Under the pieces are notes generated by a model. That model did no database searches. It had not been told where the DNA came from and saw only the letters and a program-made list of their open reading frames with translations. Below are positions 8,023-16,328 of a DNA stretch of 59,505 nucleotides, one piece after another (within the stretch, counting starts at the first letter, position 1; each line of letters begins with the position of its first letter). The stretch covers positions 1-59,505 of the forward strand of contig CADCGB010000014.1 of NCBI GenBank assembly GCA_902800815.1. Reading direction: 5' to 3'. Source of the stretch: Fibrobacter succinogenes. GTDB lineage: Bacteria > Fibrobacterota > Fibrobacteria > Fibrobacterales > Fibrobacteraceae. The translations under genes were made by a program, and so were the position numbers.

Positions 8023-9588
8023 TTAACCCTGAGACGTTTCCGCGAACTTCAGGTTCTCGTAATTCTTCATCGCAAGGTTCAGGCGGTACTCATTCGGGAA
8101 CAGACAGACAAGGTTACGTTCCTTGTCCATCATGCAGTCCATCGCGTATTCCTCGGCGAACTTGCCCATGTCTTTTTCGGGACCAGACACCCAGCGAATG
8201 CCGTGAGCGGGCACGCGATCCAGAGAAACGTCGGCGCCGTATTCGCTCTGCAGGCGGAACTTGAGCACGTCGAACTGCAACTCGCCCACCACGCCAATCA
8301 CGGGGATTGCGGACTTGAGCGGTTCGTAAAGCTGGGTTGCGCCTTCTTCACTAAGTTCGGCAAGGCCCTTCGCCATTTGCTTAGACTTAAGCGGGTTCAA
8401 TAGCGTTACTCGGGCAAAGTGTTCCGGAGCAAAGTCCGGGATACCCGTAAAGTTGATTTTCTCACCATCAGTCAGCGTGTCACCGATACGGAAAAGTCCC
8501 GGGTCGTTGATACCCACGATGTCGCCGGCCCAGGCGTGGTCAATGACTTCCTTGTCCTTCGCAAGGAACGCCGTCGGGGCGGCCAGGCGGATGTCACGGC
8601 CAGTGCGAACGTGATAGACTTTCTCGCCGCGGGTAAAGCTGCCCGAGCAAATGCGCAGGAATGCCGTGCGGTCACGATGCTTTGGGTCCATGTTGGCCTG
8701 AATCTTGAACACAAACGCGCTGAAGGCATCTTCGTCAGGCTTAACCGGGCGCTTGTCGGTCTCGCGCACCATCGGGGGCGGCGCAAGTTTGGCAAAAGCG
8801 TTCAGCAACTGGCGCACACCAAAGTTGTTCACGGCAGAACCGAAGAACACGGGGCACATCTCGCCCTTCAAGAACTTCTCGTGGTCGAACGGATCCATGC
8901 CGCCCGTGACCATCTCGTATTCTTCCTTGAACTGGTTCACCCAGTTCTCGCCACACATTTCCACAAGGCGCGGGTCGTCCGGGCCTTCCATCTGGATGAT
9001 TTCCTGGTGGCCTTCTTCCTTGTTGAAGGTATGGAACGTATTCTCAGCGATGGAATAGACGCCCTTGAAAAGCTTACCCACGCCAATCGGGAGGGTGAAC
9101 GGGGCCGTCTTGATGTGCAAAATATTTTCAATCTGGTCGAGCAGGTCAAACACGTGGCGGCCATCGAGGTCCATCTTGTTGATGAACGTGATAATCGGGG
9201 TGTGGCGCATGCGGCACACATCCATGAGCTTGATAGTCTGCTTTTCCACGCCGTTCACGCTATCGATAAGCACAAGGGCCGCATCCACGGCAGTCAAGGC
9301 ACGATAAGTATCTTCACAGAAGTCCTGGTGCCCCGGGGTGTCGACGAGGTTGAACATGCAACCTTCGAACGGGAAGTTCAGCACGGAGCTCGAAACCGAA
9401 ATACCGCGCTGCTGCTCGATCTTCATCCAGTCACTCACGGTGTAGCTGCGGTTCGCCTTCGCGCGCACGTGACCCGCCTCGCGAATCACGTTCCCATACC
9501 ACAGGAACTTCTCGGTAATGGTGGTCTTACCCGCGTCCGGGTGGCTGACGATGGCGAATGTGCGACGTTTTTCAATTTCTGCGTTCAT
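8023..9588 (-). CDS. prfC: Peptide chain release factor 3
   Basis: A 521-residue translational GTPase (E. coli RF3 has 529). G1 is SHPDAGKTT near residue 15, G2 lies around RGISVSSS, G3 is DTPGHQDF, G4 is NKMD. The insert after G1 (WYGNVIREAGHVRAKANR) and FEGCMFNLVDTPG are characteristic of RF3 rather than EF-G. RF3 recycles RF1/RF2 from the ribosome after peptide release. It stands alone on the minus strand, converging on the carboxyltransferase. Confidence 0.96.
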   Translation of the reverse strand: MNAEIEKRRTFAIVSHPDAGKTTITEKFLWYGNVIREAGHVRAKANRSYTVSDWMKIEQQRGISVSSSVLNFPFEGCMFNLVDTPGHQDFCEDTYRALTAVDAALVLIDSVNGVEKQTIKLMDVCRMRHTPIITFINKMDLDGRHVFDLLDQIENILHIKTAPFTLPIGVGKLFKGVYSIAENTFHTFNKEEGHQEIIQMEGPDDPRLVEMCGENWVNQFKEEYEMVTGGMDPFDHEKFLKGEMCPVFFGSAVNNFGVRQLLNAFAKLAPPPMVRETDKRPVKPDEDAFSAFVFKIQANMDPKHRDRTAFLRICSGSFTRGEKVYHVRTGRDIRLAAPTAFLAKDKEVIDHAWAGDIVGINDPGLFRIGDTLTDGEKINFTGIPDFAPEHFARVTLLNPLKSKQMAKGLAELSEEGATQLYEPLKSAIPVIGVVGELQFDVLKFRLQSEYGADVSLDRVPAHGIRWVSGPEKDMGKFAEEYAMDCMMDKERNLVCLFPNEYRLNLAMKNYENLKFAETSQG

Positions 9589-9633
9589 AACGGGTCCCGT
9601 TTTTTACGCCGCCAAATATAGAAAAAAGAGAAC

Positions 9634-10446
9634 CTACAACTCTTTATGCCGGTGCATCGCGCGGATGTTTTTCGGGAGCACTTCCTTATGCCAGCGGATC
9701 CACTCGTCATAATAAATATACTGACGTTCGCGCTGCCTAAAAACTCTTCCGTGTACCACGCGCCGCCCGTTCTTCTCTTCTATCGGGATTACGATATGCA
9801 GGCATTCGTGATAGACCACACCCGCAACCGCATACAGCGGGCAGTTCGCTGCATCGTAGCCCTTGCTGATGCTAATCAGGTGGAACTCCTCGCCCGTTAT
9901 CGGGTCCTTGCGCAGGGAATGGAAACTCAAGCCTCCCACGCGGTTACTCCAGGTAATGCGGCACTTGAGCTGTTCATCGAAATACGTGTGGTTGATGGCC
10001 TCGAGTACCTGGTCCAGGTTGAAGTAGCGCCCCTTCGGGTTTATGGGCGGGAGCCTTCCTGAACTTTCGAGCGGAGCCTTCCCCTTGTCGACAAGAATCT
10101 GGTCCACCGCCTCCCAGAAACGCGTCACCAGGTCCTTGATGATAGCCTTGTTCTTCTGCGTCTTGCGACGGATTGCACGTTCCGCCCACTCGGCGGCAAG
10201 TTCACGCGCATCGGCAAACTCGGGAGCTTCCATATACGCAGGGAGCAACACCTCCGGATGCCCGAACAGGAAGTTCGCCTTGCACCGGATACTCCGCTTC
10301 ATGCGAGAACTGTACTTGAAGTGCACGAGCCCGTTCGCGGAACACTTCGACTTGCGGATAGGCGGCGCGGGAGCAATGTCCGGGGCCGGAGCGCCGAACA
10401 AGTCCATCTGCCCGAAGAGGTCAAGCTGTCCGTTCTCGTCCATCAT
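9634..10446 (-). CDS. SprT-like zinc metallopeptidase-domain protein
   Basis: A 270-residue protein without signal peptide. A short N-terminal region with two LDLFG/MDLFG motifs and a Pro/Ala linker precedes a basic helical region. The C-terminal domain has a zincin motif VYHECLH (His213, Glu214, His217) and a third probable ligand in VVHGRVF (His232), with the spacing seen in SprT/Spartan-like domains. LDLFGQMDLFG may be a sliding-clamp or partner-binding tail, but that is a guess. Its start overlaps the stop of the cysteine-cluster gene (10443-10446), so the two are translationally coupled. Confidence 0.75.
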   Translation of the reverse strand: MMDENGQLDLFGQMDLFGAPAPDIAPAPPIRKSKCSANGLVHFKYSSRMKRSIRCKANFLFGHPEVLLPAYMEAPEFADARELAAEWAERAIRRKTQKNKAIIKDLVTRFWEAVDQILVDKGKAPLESSGRLPPINPKGRYFNLDQVLEAINHTYFDEQLKCRITWSNRVGGLSFHSLRKDPITGEEFHLISISKGYDAANCPLYAVAGVVYHECLHIVIPIEEKNGRRVVHGRVFRQRERQYIYYDEWIRWHKEVLPKNIRAMHRHKEL

Positions 10447-11195
10447 CCGAGCACCCCTTCGTAGGCGTTCAAGGACAGGAGCCCCCCAAAGTAACTTTCC
10501 GGGAGTTCCAGCCCCGCATAGTGTTCCGACAGGTCTACCAGCGACTGTTCAATGTTATCGGGCAGGTAGACGATATAACTTTCGTTCCTTTCGGTCTGCA
10601 GGTGTTCCGGCGTGCAATAGCACGGGTCTGTCTGGCTAAAGTACATGCGGCACGAAACCGGGCGCGAAGCATACACGCCACAGTCGCCCTTCTTATCCGA
10701 AAACGGACACGGGCGCCACTGCTCAAAGTAGTCGTGCAGGGCATGGTCCTCGGCCTCGTCCTCTAGTCCAATGGATTCCAGGCGTTTCTCGAACAAACTA
10801 TTAAACAGGTCAGAACGGGTCTGGCACATTTCCATGACCGATATAAAGTCATCACGGTCCCGCAGTTCCATATATAGGCAAATCAGTTCAAACGGTTCTA
10901 CCGACATCGGGTAATGATGGCAGCAGTTACCGCATGCGGGCCTGCACTGGATGGGCTTTTCCTGCTGCGGGAGAACCGCCTTCAGGTAAAGGTCATATGC
11001 CCTGTAGTAATCGCGGGCAAAGGCGGTTATGTTCGGGAGTTCCTCTTTTAAGTTGTCTGGACCGATGGCGTACGTCCGCCCTAACTTTGCAGCGACTTTA
11101 TCCAGCCGGTCGATTTCTGAGCCCAAAAGGGACCCCATCCGCATCTCGGCGATCTTGTATGCACGCGTGGGCAAATAGTCTCTACAAAGTTCCAT
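10443..11195 (-). CDS. YkgJ-family cysteine-cluster protein
   Basis: A 250-residue cytoplasmic protein with the zinc/iron-chelating cysteine pattern of the YkgJ family (UPF0153): CRPACGNCC (Cys84, 88, 91, 92), then CPFSDKKGDCGVYASRPVSC (Cys163, 172, 182) and CYC (192, 194). CxVYxxRPxxC is the diagnostic half. The metal bound is predicted; function in the family is not established. I chose the ATG at 11195; a TTG at 11204 would add three residues. It is coupled to the SprT-like gene by a 4-bp overlap, so both probably act together. Confidence 0.8.
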   Translation of the reverse strand: MELCRDYLPTRAYKIAEMRMGSLLGSEIDRLDKVAAKLGRTYAIGPDNLKEELPNITAFARDYYRAYDLYLKAVLPQQEKPIQCRPACGNCCHHYPMSVEPFELICLYMELRDRDDFISVMEMCQTRSDLFNSLFEKRLESIGLEDEAEDHALHDYFEQWRPCPFSDKKGDCGVYASRPVSCRMYFSQTDPCYCTPEHLQTERNESYIVYLPDNIEQSLVDLSEHYAGLELPESYFGGLLSLNAYEGVLG

Positions 11196-11352
11196 TGAGC
11201 ACAAATATATCTACTGGGAGCCTATTTTGGCAATTTTTTACCAAAAAAAGCGAAAATACCCCCAAAAAACGGTACCCTTAGGCAATTCAGCGAACTATTT
11301 CGAACAAAGAAAGTTAATTTTTACGTATTGAATTCCCTAGGGGAACCGATCT

Positions 11353-12645
11353 ATGAAACGCATTAAAAAACTTTGTCTGTACGCAGCCATCGCCCTCTCG
11401 GCAGGGTTCGTCGGCTGCAACCTGTTCAATCCGACCGAATCGGTCAACATCGACTCGGATGACACGGATGCCCTGACCTACGAAGGCTACATCCACTTCC
11501 GCAATTCGGAGTATTCCATCGCAAGAGTATACTTCGAACGCACGCTCGCCGTGGACTCCACCATCTCCGAGGCGTGGTACGGTCTTGCAAAGTGCATCTT
11601 GAACCAGCAGAAGCTGAACGTGTTCGAACTGCTCAAGTACGCAAACAACAAGGACGGCCAAAATGCATTGGCAAACATGGACAGCGTTACCGCCAACCAC
11701 TATATTGCGGCAATCGATTCCGTGATGCTCGTTCTCGACCCGTTCATTCAGAGGGATACCACCGGCAGAACCGACGGCAAAGTGACATACAAGACCATTT
11801 CGGCCAGTTACACGGTGCTCCACCTGACCAAAGCGGCCCTCCTGTTCAACAAGTCAAGGCAAAACTTGACCCAGATGTTCCAGGTAACAACGGAGCCGCT
11901 CTCTATCAACATTGACTGGTCCTCCCTGAAGGAACTTGGCGAATCATCCGTAGAAATGTTCGAGACCATCGGTGATATCGGGCAGGCAATCAAGGCAGAC
12001 CCGAGCATTGCGGCAGATGTTATCCGTGCTTACGTTCCGGAAGCAGATGCTTTCGTCAAGGACAGCCTCCTAACGCTTGCGGCCGAGTCTATGGCCGACT
12101 ACATGATTAACGCGAGCGATGCCGTTACAGAAAACGAAGACGCCATTCTCACTTACACAAGTGTCGGCGACAGGATGGACAGCGACGGCGACGGCTGTAT
12201 AGATGAAGAAATCTTGGACTACCACGACAACGACGGTGACGGACTCGTGGACGAAGACATGCGAGACAACAAGCTCATCGTGCTGGAGACCGACATCACC
12301 AAGCACAAACTCGGACAAGTCAAGTCCATCAACACCAATGAATTCTACGACCTCGTCGACATCGACGGTAACGGAATTCCCGGGGAAATTTATGAAAGGA
12401 CCTTCTACATAAACGACAATTCCAATAGCCGCGACGCAGCCCAGGATTATAGGATCGTCACCTTTGTCAACCTGACATGGTACTTCGACCTGGATGCCCG
12501 CAAGGTCAACATGAACAAGGCGAAGAAGGATACCAACCCGAACAATATCCAGTACGACCTCAAATGGCGTCAGGACAACATCGGCGGATGCTGGAACAAC
12601 TACACCGAGGAGACCTTCCTCAAGTGGTTTGAAGGGAGGAACTAA
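11353..12645 (+). CDS. Lipoprotein with TPR-like N-terminus and calcium-binding-like loops
   Basis: A 430-residue lipoprotein. The signal peptide ends in the lipobox GFVGC (Cys22). Residues about 40-90 (YEGYIHFRNSEYSIARVYFE, then EAWYGLAKC) look like tetratricopeptide helices. Two acidic loops follow at about residues 277-302, DSDGDGCIDEE and DNDGDGLVDED, resembling EF-hand/thrombospondin-type-3 calcium loops, and a third, DIDGNGIPGE, comes later. AGGGGAA precedes the ATG. It starts a tight four-gene operon (gaps 2 bp, 15 bp and a 4-bp overlap), all with export signals. Likely an outer-membrane-associated assembly partner of the following barrel proteins. No named family recognised. Confidence 0.8.
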   Translation: MKRIKKLCLYAAIALSAGFVGCNLFNPTESVNIDSDDTDALTYEGYIHFRNSEYSIARVYFERTLAVDSTISEAWYGLAKCILNQQKLNVFELLKYANNKDGQNALANMDSVTANHYIAAIDSVMLVLDPFIQRDTTGRTDGKVTYKTISASYTVLHLTKAALLFNKSRQNLTQMFQVTTEPLSINIDWSSLKELGESSVEMFETIGDIGQAIKADPSIAADVIRAYVPEADAFVKDSLLTLAAESMADYMINASDAVTENEDAILTYTSVGDRMDSDGDGCIDEEILDYHDNDGDGLVDEDMRDNKLIVLETDITKHKLGQVKSINTNEFYDLVDIDGNGIPGEIYERTFYINDNSNSRDAAQDYRIVTFVNLTWYFDLDARKVNMNKAKKDTNPNNIQYDLKWRQDNIGGCWNNYTEETFLKWFEGRN

Positions 12646-12647
12646 GC

Positions 12648-13901
12648 ATGAAGCAACTTTTTGCAGCACTCCTTTCCCTCGGACTGGCAACGGCGGTCTT
12701 TGCCGCAAAAGCCCCGACTCACCACTCCCTCCGTGGCGAATCCATGGGTAACGCGCATGTGGCCGTGGTCGACGACAAGGAAGCCATCTATTACAACTAT
12801 GCAGGCTTGAGCCAGATTAACCGCCTCGGTAACTACGACAAGCGCCCCGAACAAGGTTACTATCCGCGCAACTTCATCGGCGATGCCCGACTGAACATCG
12901 GCGGTGCAGGCCCGTTTGAAACGTACTTCTCCACCTACAACGTGGCGAAGGACCTGCAGGCACTCTACCAGAACGTGAACAACGCGGCCGCAGCGACAGG
13001 CATCGCCCGCAACACGCTTCTTATGGATACGCTCTCCAGCCACCCCGAACTGGTCAACAAGATCAACTCCTACGACCACAAGTACCTCACCATGAAGGTC
13101 AAGTTCGATGCCGAACTCGCCATTCACGGGTTCGGCGGTGCTGTCTGGGTCGACGGTAGCGTAGCCCCGTACCTGGACGGTGGCCTTATTCTCCCCTTCC
13201 TCGGCGTTGACACGTTCTACGTGGACGGCGTGGTGCAGGGCGGTTTCGCCTACGGATTCACCGACAAGCTTTCTGCCGGTATCGGTGCGAAGGCAGCCAA
13301 GCGTCACAAGGTCGAAGTCATCACGATTGACATCTTGAACTACGCATCCTTGCAGGACACTCTCGAGGACCGTTACGACGATGCGACTCACAGCATCTTC
13401 GACTTCAGCTCGATTTCGTTCGGTCTCGACTTCGGTGTACTCTACCAGCTGACGCGTGAATTCCGCCTGGGTGCATCGCTGCGCGACGTGTACTTCAAGG
13501 AACTCGCCGGCGACAAGATTACCCCGAACCTGAGCGTGGGCTTCAACTACAGCCCGAGATTCTTCAACAAGAATACGGCTTATGCCCGTAAGTTCAACTT
13601 CGCCTGCGACTTCGTGGATGCTATAAACGCCGACAAGAACTACAAGGCGCTATCGCACCTGAACTTCGGCTTGGAAGTGGAACAGACACTCCTTGCCTGG
13701 CCCGGCTACAACAACGAACTCCGCGCCCTGAGCCTGCGCCTCGCTGGCGGTTTCAAGGGCGGTTACCCCTCCGCGGGCGTGAGCCTTGAACTGTTGCGTG
13801 TCGTGACCCTCGAATTCGCGACCTGGGCAGAGGAACTCGGTTACTACACCGGCCAGGACGAAGAACGTATCTACATGGGCCAGATCAGCCTCGGATTCTA
13901 A
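12648..13901 (+). CDS. Outer-membrane beta-barrel protein (PorV/TraF-like)
   Basis: A 417-residue exported protein. A Sec signal peptide is cleaved near AVFA-A (about 19-20). The mature N-terminus, LRGESMGNAHVAVVDDKEA followed by IYYNYAGLSQI, is the motif of PorV/FadL-like and TraF-like outer-membrane barrels (early active residues, then the Asn-Pro/Tyr-Ala-Gly turn). Many alternating hydrophobic strands follow, and the C-terminus ends in the aromatic GQISLGF, an outer-membrane insertion signal. It starts 2 bp after the lipoprotein stop. Substrate or partner unknown. Confidence 0.75.
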   Translation: MKQLFAALLSLGLATAVFAAKAPTHHSLRGESMGNAHVAVVDDKEAIYYNYAGLSQINRLGNYDKRPEQGYYPRNFIGDARLNIGGAGPFETYFSTYNVAKDLQALYQNVNNAAAATGIARNTLLMDTLSSHPELVNKINSYDHKYLTMKVKFDAELAIHGFGGAVWVDGSVAPYLDGGLILPFLGVDTFYVDGVVQGGFAYGFTDKLSAGIGAKAAKRHKVEVITIDILNYASLQDTLEDRYDDATHSIFDFSSISFGLDFGVLYQLTREFRLGASLRDVYFKELAGDKITPNLSVGFNYSPRFFNKNTAYARKFNFACDFVDAINADKNYKALSHLNFGLEVEQTLLAWPGYNNELRALSLRLAGGFKGGYPSAGVSLELLRVVTLEFATWAEELGYYTGQDEERIYMGQISLGF

Positions 13902-13916
13902 CCCGCGAACTACATC

Positions 13917-14783
13917 GTGAGAGTGCTTAGGTCAATACGTATTGCGCTATTGCTGGCCGCATGCGTTTTTGCAGACGACCTGATGATGGCGCCTGTATTT
14001 ACCCCGCATGCCATGCTCGCCAAGCAGATTGCTCCGGGAACGTCGAAGCAGTTTTCCATCACGAGCATGTTCGGCGGTTGCGACTCCTGTAACGTGAGTG
14101 GCAGACTGGTGCAGGATTCAGACCCGCCAGTGTATGTCGACGACGATCTTTCGGGCAGTTCGTATTTTCGCATCGATGTCATGCCGCTTACCTACACATG
14201 GCCCAAAACGCAGAATCCCGAAGGGGAAGAAAACTGGTCCGGGCATACCTTCGGGGGCGGACTTTTCCTGAACTTCCACTACGCACTCCCCATCGAGGTA
14301 GGCGTTTCTCCTGCAATCGTACAGTGGCTGGGCCCCATCTATGTGGCGGCGTCTTACGAGCTTTCTTTCGGGCGCTACTACGGCAAGGATAGCGACGGCG
14401 ATACCGATTTCGACAAGACCAGGCACCTGTTCACCGGGGCTGCAAATTTCGGCACTGGCTCGATGGTCTTTATGAAGCACCACGGGCTCGGATTCGGCCT
14501 GCATGGTGGCCTGCGGCAGTTCCACCTGGTAAGCGCGGGTTGCACCGACACTGAATCGGACGTAGTCGGGGCGCCCGACTGCAGCGCCGATGGCAAGCAG
14601 TACCACATTCAGGACTGGATGTTCTACTACGGCGTTGACCTTATCGGATACACGAGTCTCCCCTTACTGAAAGAGACAAACAGCAAGGGCCATGCAGCAT
14701 ACTCAATCACCATAGAATCGGGCATACGCACCGATGACCAGCGACTGATGTACTGGGCGCTGCAATGGAGCCTGTTGCTATGA
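13917..14783 (+). CDS. Exported protein of unknown function, probable beta-barrel
   Basis: A 288-residue protein starting at GTG 13917, with a signal peptide (IRIALLLAACVFAD) cleaved near residue 19. Four cysteines lie in the mature part, with a CDSC pair. Alternating aromatic/small residues (GGGLFLNFHYALPIEVGV, AASYELSFGRYYG) suggest strands of a barrel, and the protein ends in hydrophobic WALQWSLLL. A short DSDGDTDFD calcium-loop-like stretch echoes those of the first gene of the operon. No family recognised. Its stop overlaps the start of the next lipoprotein gene. Confidence 0.7.
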   Translation: MRVLRSIRIALLLAACVFADDLMMAPVFTPHAMLAKQIAPGTSKQFSITSMFGGCDSCNVSGRLVQDSDPPVYVDDDLSGSSYFRIDVMPLTYTWPKTQNPEGEENWSGHTFGGGLFLNFHYALPIEVGVSPAIVQWLGPIYVAASYELSFGRYYGKDSDGDTDFDKTRHLFTGAANFGTGSMVFMKHHGLGFGLHGGLRQFHLVSAGCTDTESDVVGAPDCSADGKQYHIQDWMFYYGVDLIGYTSLPLLKETNSKGHAAYSITIESGIRTDDQRLMYWALQWSLLL

Positions 14784-16093
14784 TGTACCGCCTGCTCACA
14801 TTGCTTGCCCTACTCGCATTCCTTTCGGGCTGCAGTTCCATCATGCGTCCGCCTCCGGCGGCAGCATTCATGGACACTTACAAGAGCGAAAAATCGCTCA
14901 ATATGGTTGCGATGTCGGGCTATGGTGGCGATCTCCAAAACCGGAAAGAAGACATCGACAGTTACCACCAGTTAAGTGAAGAGGAATGGTGGGTCGACGG
15001 GCATTTCGCACGCTTCATCAATGGCGGGTATTTCACGCTCGGGCTCGGTATGCAGAGCTTTACCACCTTCATGCAGGGCGGTTTCGTTTCGCCCTACTTC
15101 GGGTTCAATGCCTGGAGCAACATGAACGCACTGTTTATCCCGATGATAAAGGACGAAGACCGCGGATTCTGGAGCCACTATTCCGGTGGCGCGATGGCCA
15201 TTGAACAGATTCCTGTAACACAAAAATGGGCATTCGGACTCACGCAGCACCTGTCGCGCAACGGCCGCGAAATTTACAAGGTCAACACCGACGATTACAG
15301 TGGCGGACTCAATTTTGACAAGCCTCGCCCCAAGTTCTACAAGGAAATGGGCGCCGGCCTCTACGGACGCTACAAGGGCGAATCCGCAGCCTTTTCGCTT
15401 GAGTTCCGCTATGGCCGCGACATCGACAACAACGACAACCGATACGCTCTTACCTTCAGCGTATGGGGATTTAGCAAGCCGTTCTTCTCGCCGCACGACT
15501 ACATGCGAACGGAGGCGGAAAAATATTCCAAGAAGAGCGAAAAGATAAAGATTAGTTCTGTTGCCGATACCGTCGTCTATAACACTGCGACTCAGGATTC
15601 CGTCTACAAGTCGCCATCCAGGAACATGCACAAGATACAGGACCGCTGGTTCAGCATCCTGGATACCACGAAAGTCATCTCGAAGGTATACTCGCCCACC
15701 CCGATTGATCACGCCATCTACTCCAACGGCATCTGCTACGATGAATACGAACGTGAGGTTTGGCTCAAGAAGGACAGCGACAACACCATATTCGCAACCC
15801 CGATAGACAACATAGACTACTGCGAAGACGTTACCCTGAAATTCCCCTGGTCAACCGTGATACTGGAAGGCGTACTCATCGGTGCTGCTTCCGGAATTTT
15901 GCTCCACAGCATCGACGCATTCATTATCGGCGACCTCGTGGGTTCTGCCGGATTCTGGGGACTTCTCAAGGCGACCGACATGAGGGTTCCGAAGAACATC
16001 AAGGGAATATGCAAGGAAGAGCACAACTCCATTGAACTGGAAACATGGCTGCGGCACTACCCCTGCTATGATTCGAACGACAACGAGTTCTAA
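14780..16093 (+). CDS. Lipoprotein of unknown function with beta-rich middle
   Basis: A 437-residue lipoprotein: signal peptide and lipobox FLSGC (Cys18). I chose ATG 14780, which overlaps the preceding stop (ATGA) and has GGAG upstream. An in-frame ATG at 14765 would put extra residues before the signal peptide. The middle (about 85-245) is rich in Gly/aromatic strand patterns (GGYFTLGLGMQSF, EFRYGRDIDNND). A hydrophobic stretch at about 355-395 (VILEGVLIGAASGILLHS) is unusual for a lipoprotein and may be a membrane hairpin. Last gene of the four-gene envelope operon. Its stop overlaps the stop of the convergent small gene. Confidence 0.75.
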   Translation: MMYRLLTLLALLAFLSGCSSIMRPPPAAAFMDTYKSEKSLNMVAMSGYGGDLQNRKEDIDSYHQLSEEEWWVDGHFARFINGGYFTLGLGMQSFTTFMQGGFVSPYFGFNAWSNMNALFIPMIKDEDRGFWSHYSGGAMAIEQIPVTQKWAFGLTQHLSRNGREIYKVNTDDYSGGLNFDKPRPKFYKEMGAGLYGRYKGESAAFSLEFRYGRDIDNNDNRYALTFSVWGFSKPFFSPHDYMRTEAEKYSKKSEKIKISSVADTVVYNTATQDSVYKSPSRNMHKIQDRWFSILDTTKVISKVYSPTPIDHAIYSNGICYDEYEREVWLKKDSDNTIFATPIDNIDYCEDVTLKFPWSTVILEGVLIGAASGILLHSIDAFIIGDLVGSAGFWGLLKATDMRVPKNIKGICKEEHNSIELETWLRHYPCYDSNDNEF

Positions 16094-16269
16094 ATAGGCT
16101 TTGCAAAAGGAAAATCCCCCGCGTCAGCGAGGGACTTCTTGTGTTTAAGGGTTCTGGTGTACTTCGTCTTGTCGCGAACAACTCTTGTCCGTAACGTGGC
16201 TCCGTTCTGGGAGCCGTCTATGCGCTGCTTTCTGAGCCTTGCGCTTTCCTTTGCGTCGTTTTTTGCCAT
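16090..16269 (-). CDS. Candidate ArfA-type alternative ribosome-rescue factor
   Basis: A 59-residue, very basic protein starting at ATG 16269, preceded by a full AAGGAGG 6 nt upstream. Residues 26-45 contain LRTRVVRDKTKYTRTLKHKK. This parallels the conserved core of ArfA proteins (E. coli [21 protein letters not shown]): R-x-RV, a Lys-rich turn, aromatic Tyr, Arg, then KH. A rho-independent terminator lies inside the reading frame at codons 46-52. Most transcripts would therefore end before the stop codon, as known for E. coli arfA and Bacillus brfA, whose nonstop mRNAs make them sensors of tmRNA failure. The protein made before termination would keep the whole basic core. Homology is inferred by eye; a chance basic small protein cannot be excluded. 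Confidence 0.6.
   Translation of the reverse strand: MAKNDAKESARLRKQRIDGSQNGATLRTRVVRDKTKYTRTLKHKKSLADAGDFPFAKPI
16105..16137 (-). terminator. Terminator inside the ArfA-like coding region
   Basis: On the minus strand: stem CCCTCGC (16133-16127), loop TGAC, GCGGGGG (16122-16116, one G-U pair), extended by a U-A pair, then ATTTTCCTTTT. It covers codons 46-54 of the 59-codon gene. On the plus strand the same hairpin is followed by ACTTCTTGTGTTT, a weaker T-tract. It may also end the envelope operon, but its better orientation is minus. Confidence 0.75.
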
Positions 16270-16289
16270 AACGGCCTCCTTGAGGGGCA

Positions 16290-16318
16290 AATATAAATTA
16301 TTAGATTTTGGATGTAAA
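16290..16318 (-). promoter_or_regulatory. Strong sigma-70-like promoter for the ArfA-like gene
   Basis: Minus strand TTTACA (16318-16313), exact 17-bp spacer, TATATT (16295-16290); each box matches five of six consensus bases. The predicted start of transcription lies only a few bases before AAGGAGG, so the leader is very short. The -35 box overlaps the region just upstream of tilS. Confidence 0.6.
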
Positions 16319-16328
16319 GGTTTTTCTT

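Noticed and set aside
16090..16140. The hairpin as only the end of the plus-strand envelope operon
   Set aside because: Possible, but the U-tract is better on the minus strand, and the hairpin lies 25 bp inside a gene with its own promoter and ribosome-binding site. I therefore kept the ArfA-type reading while noting this alternative.
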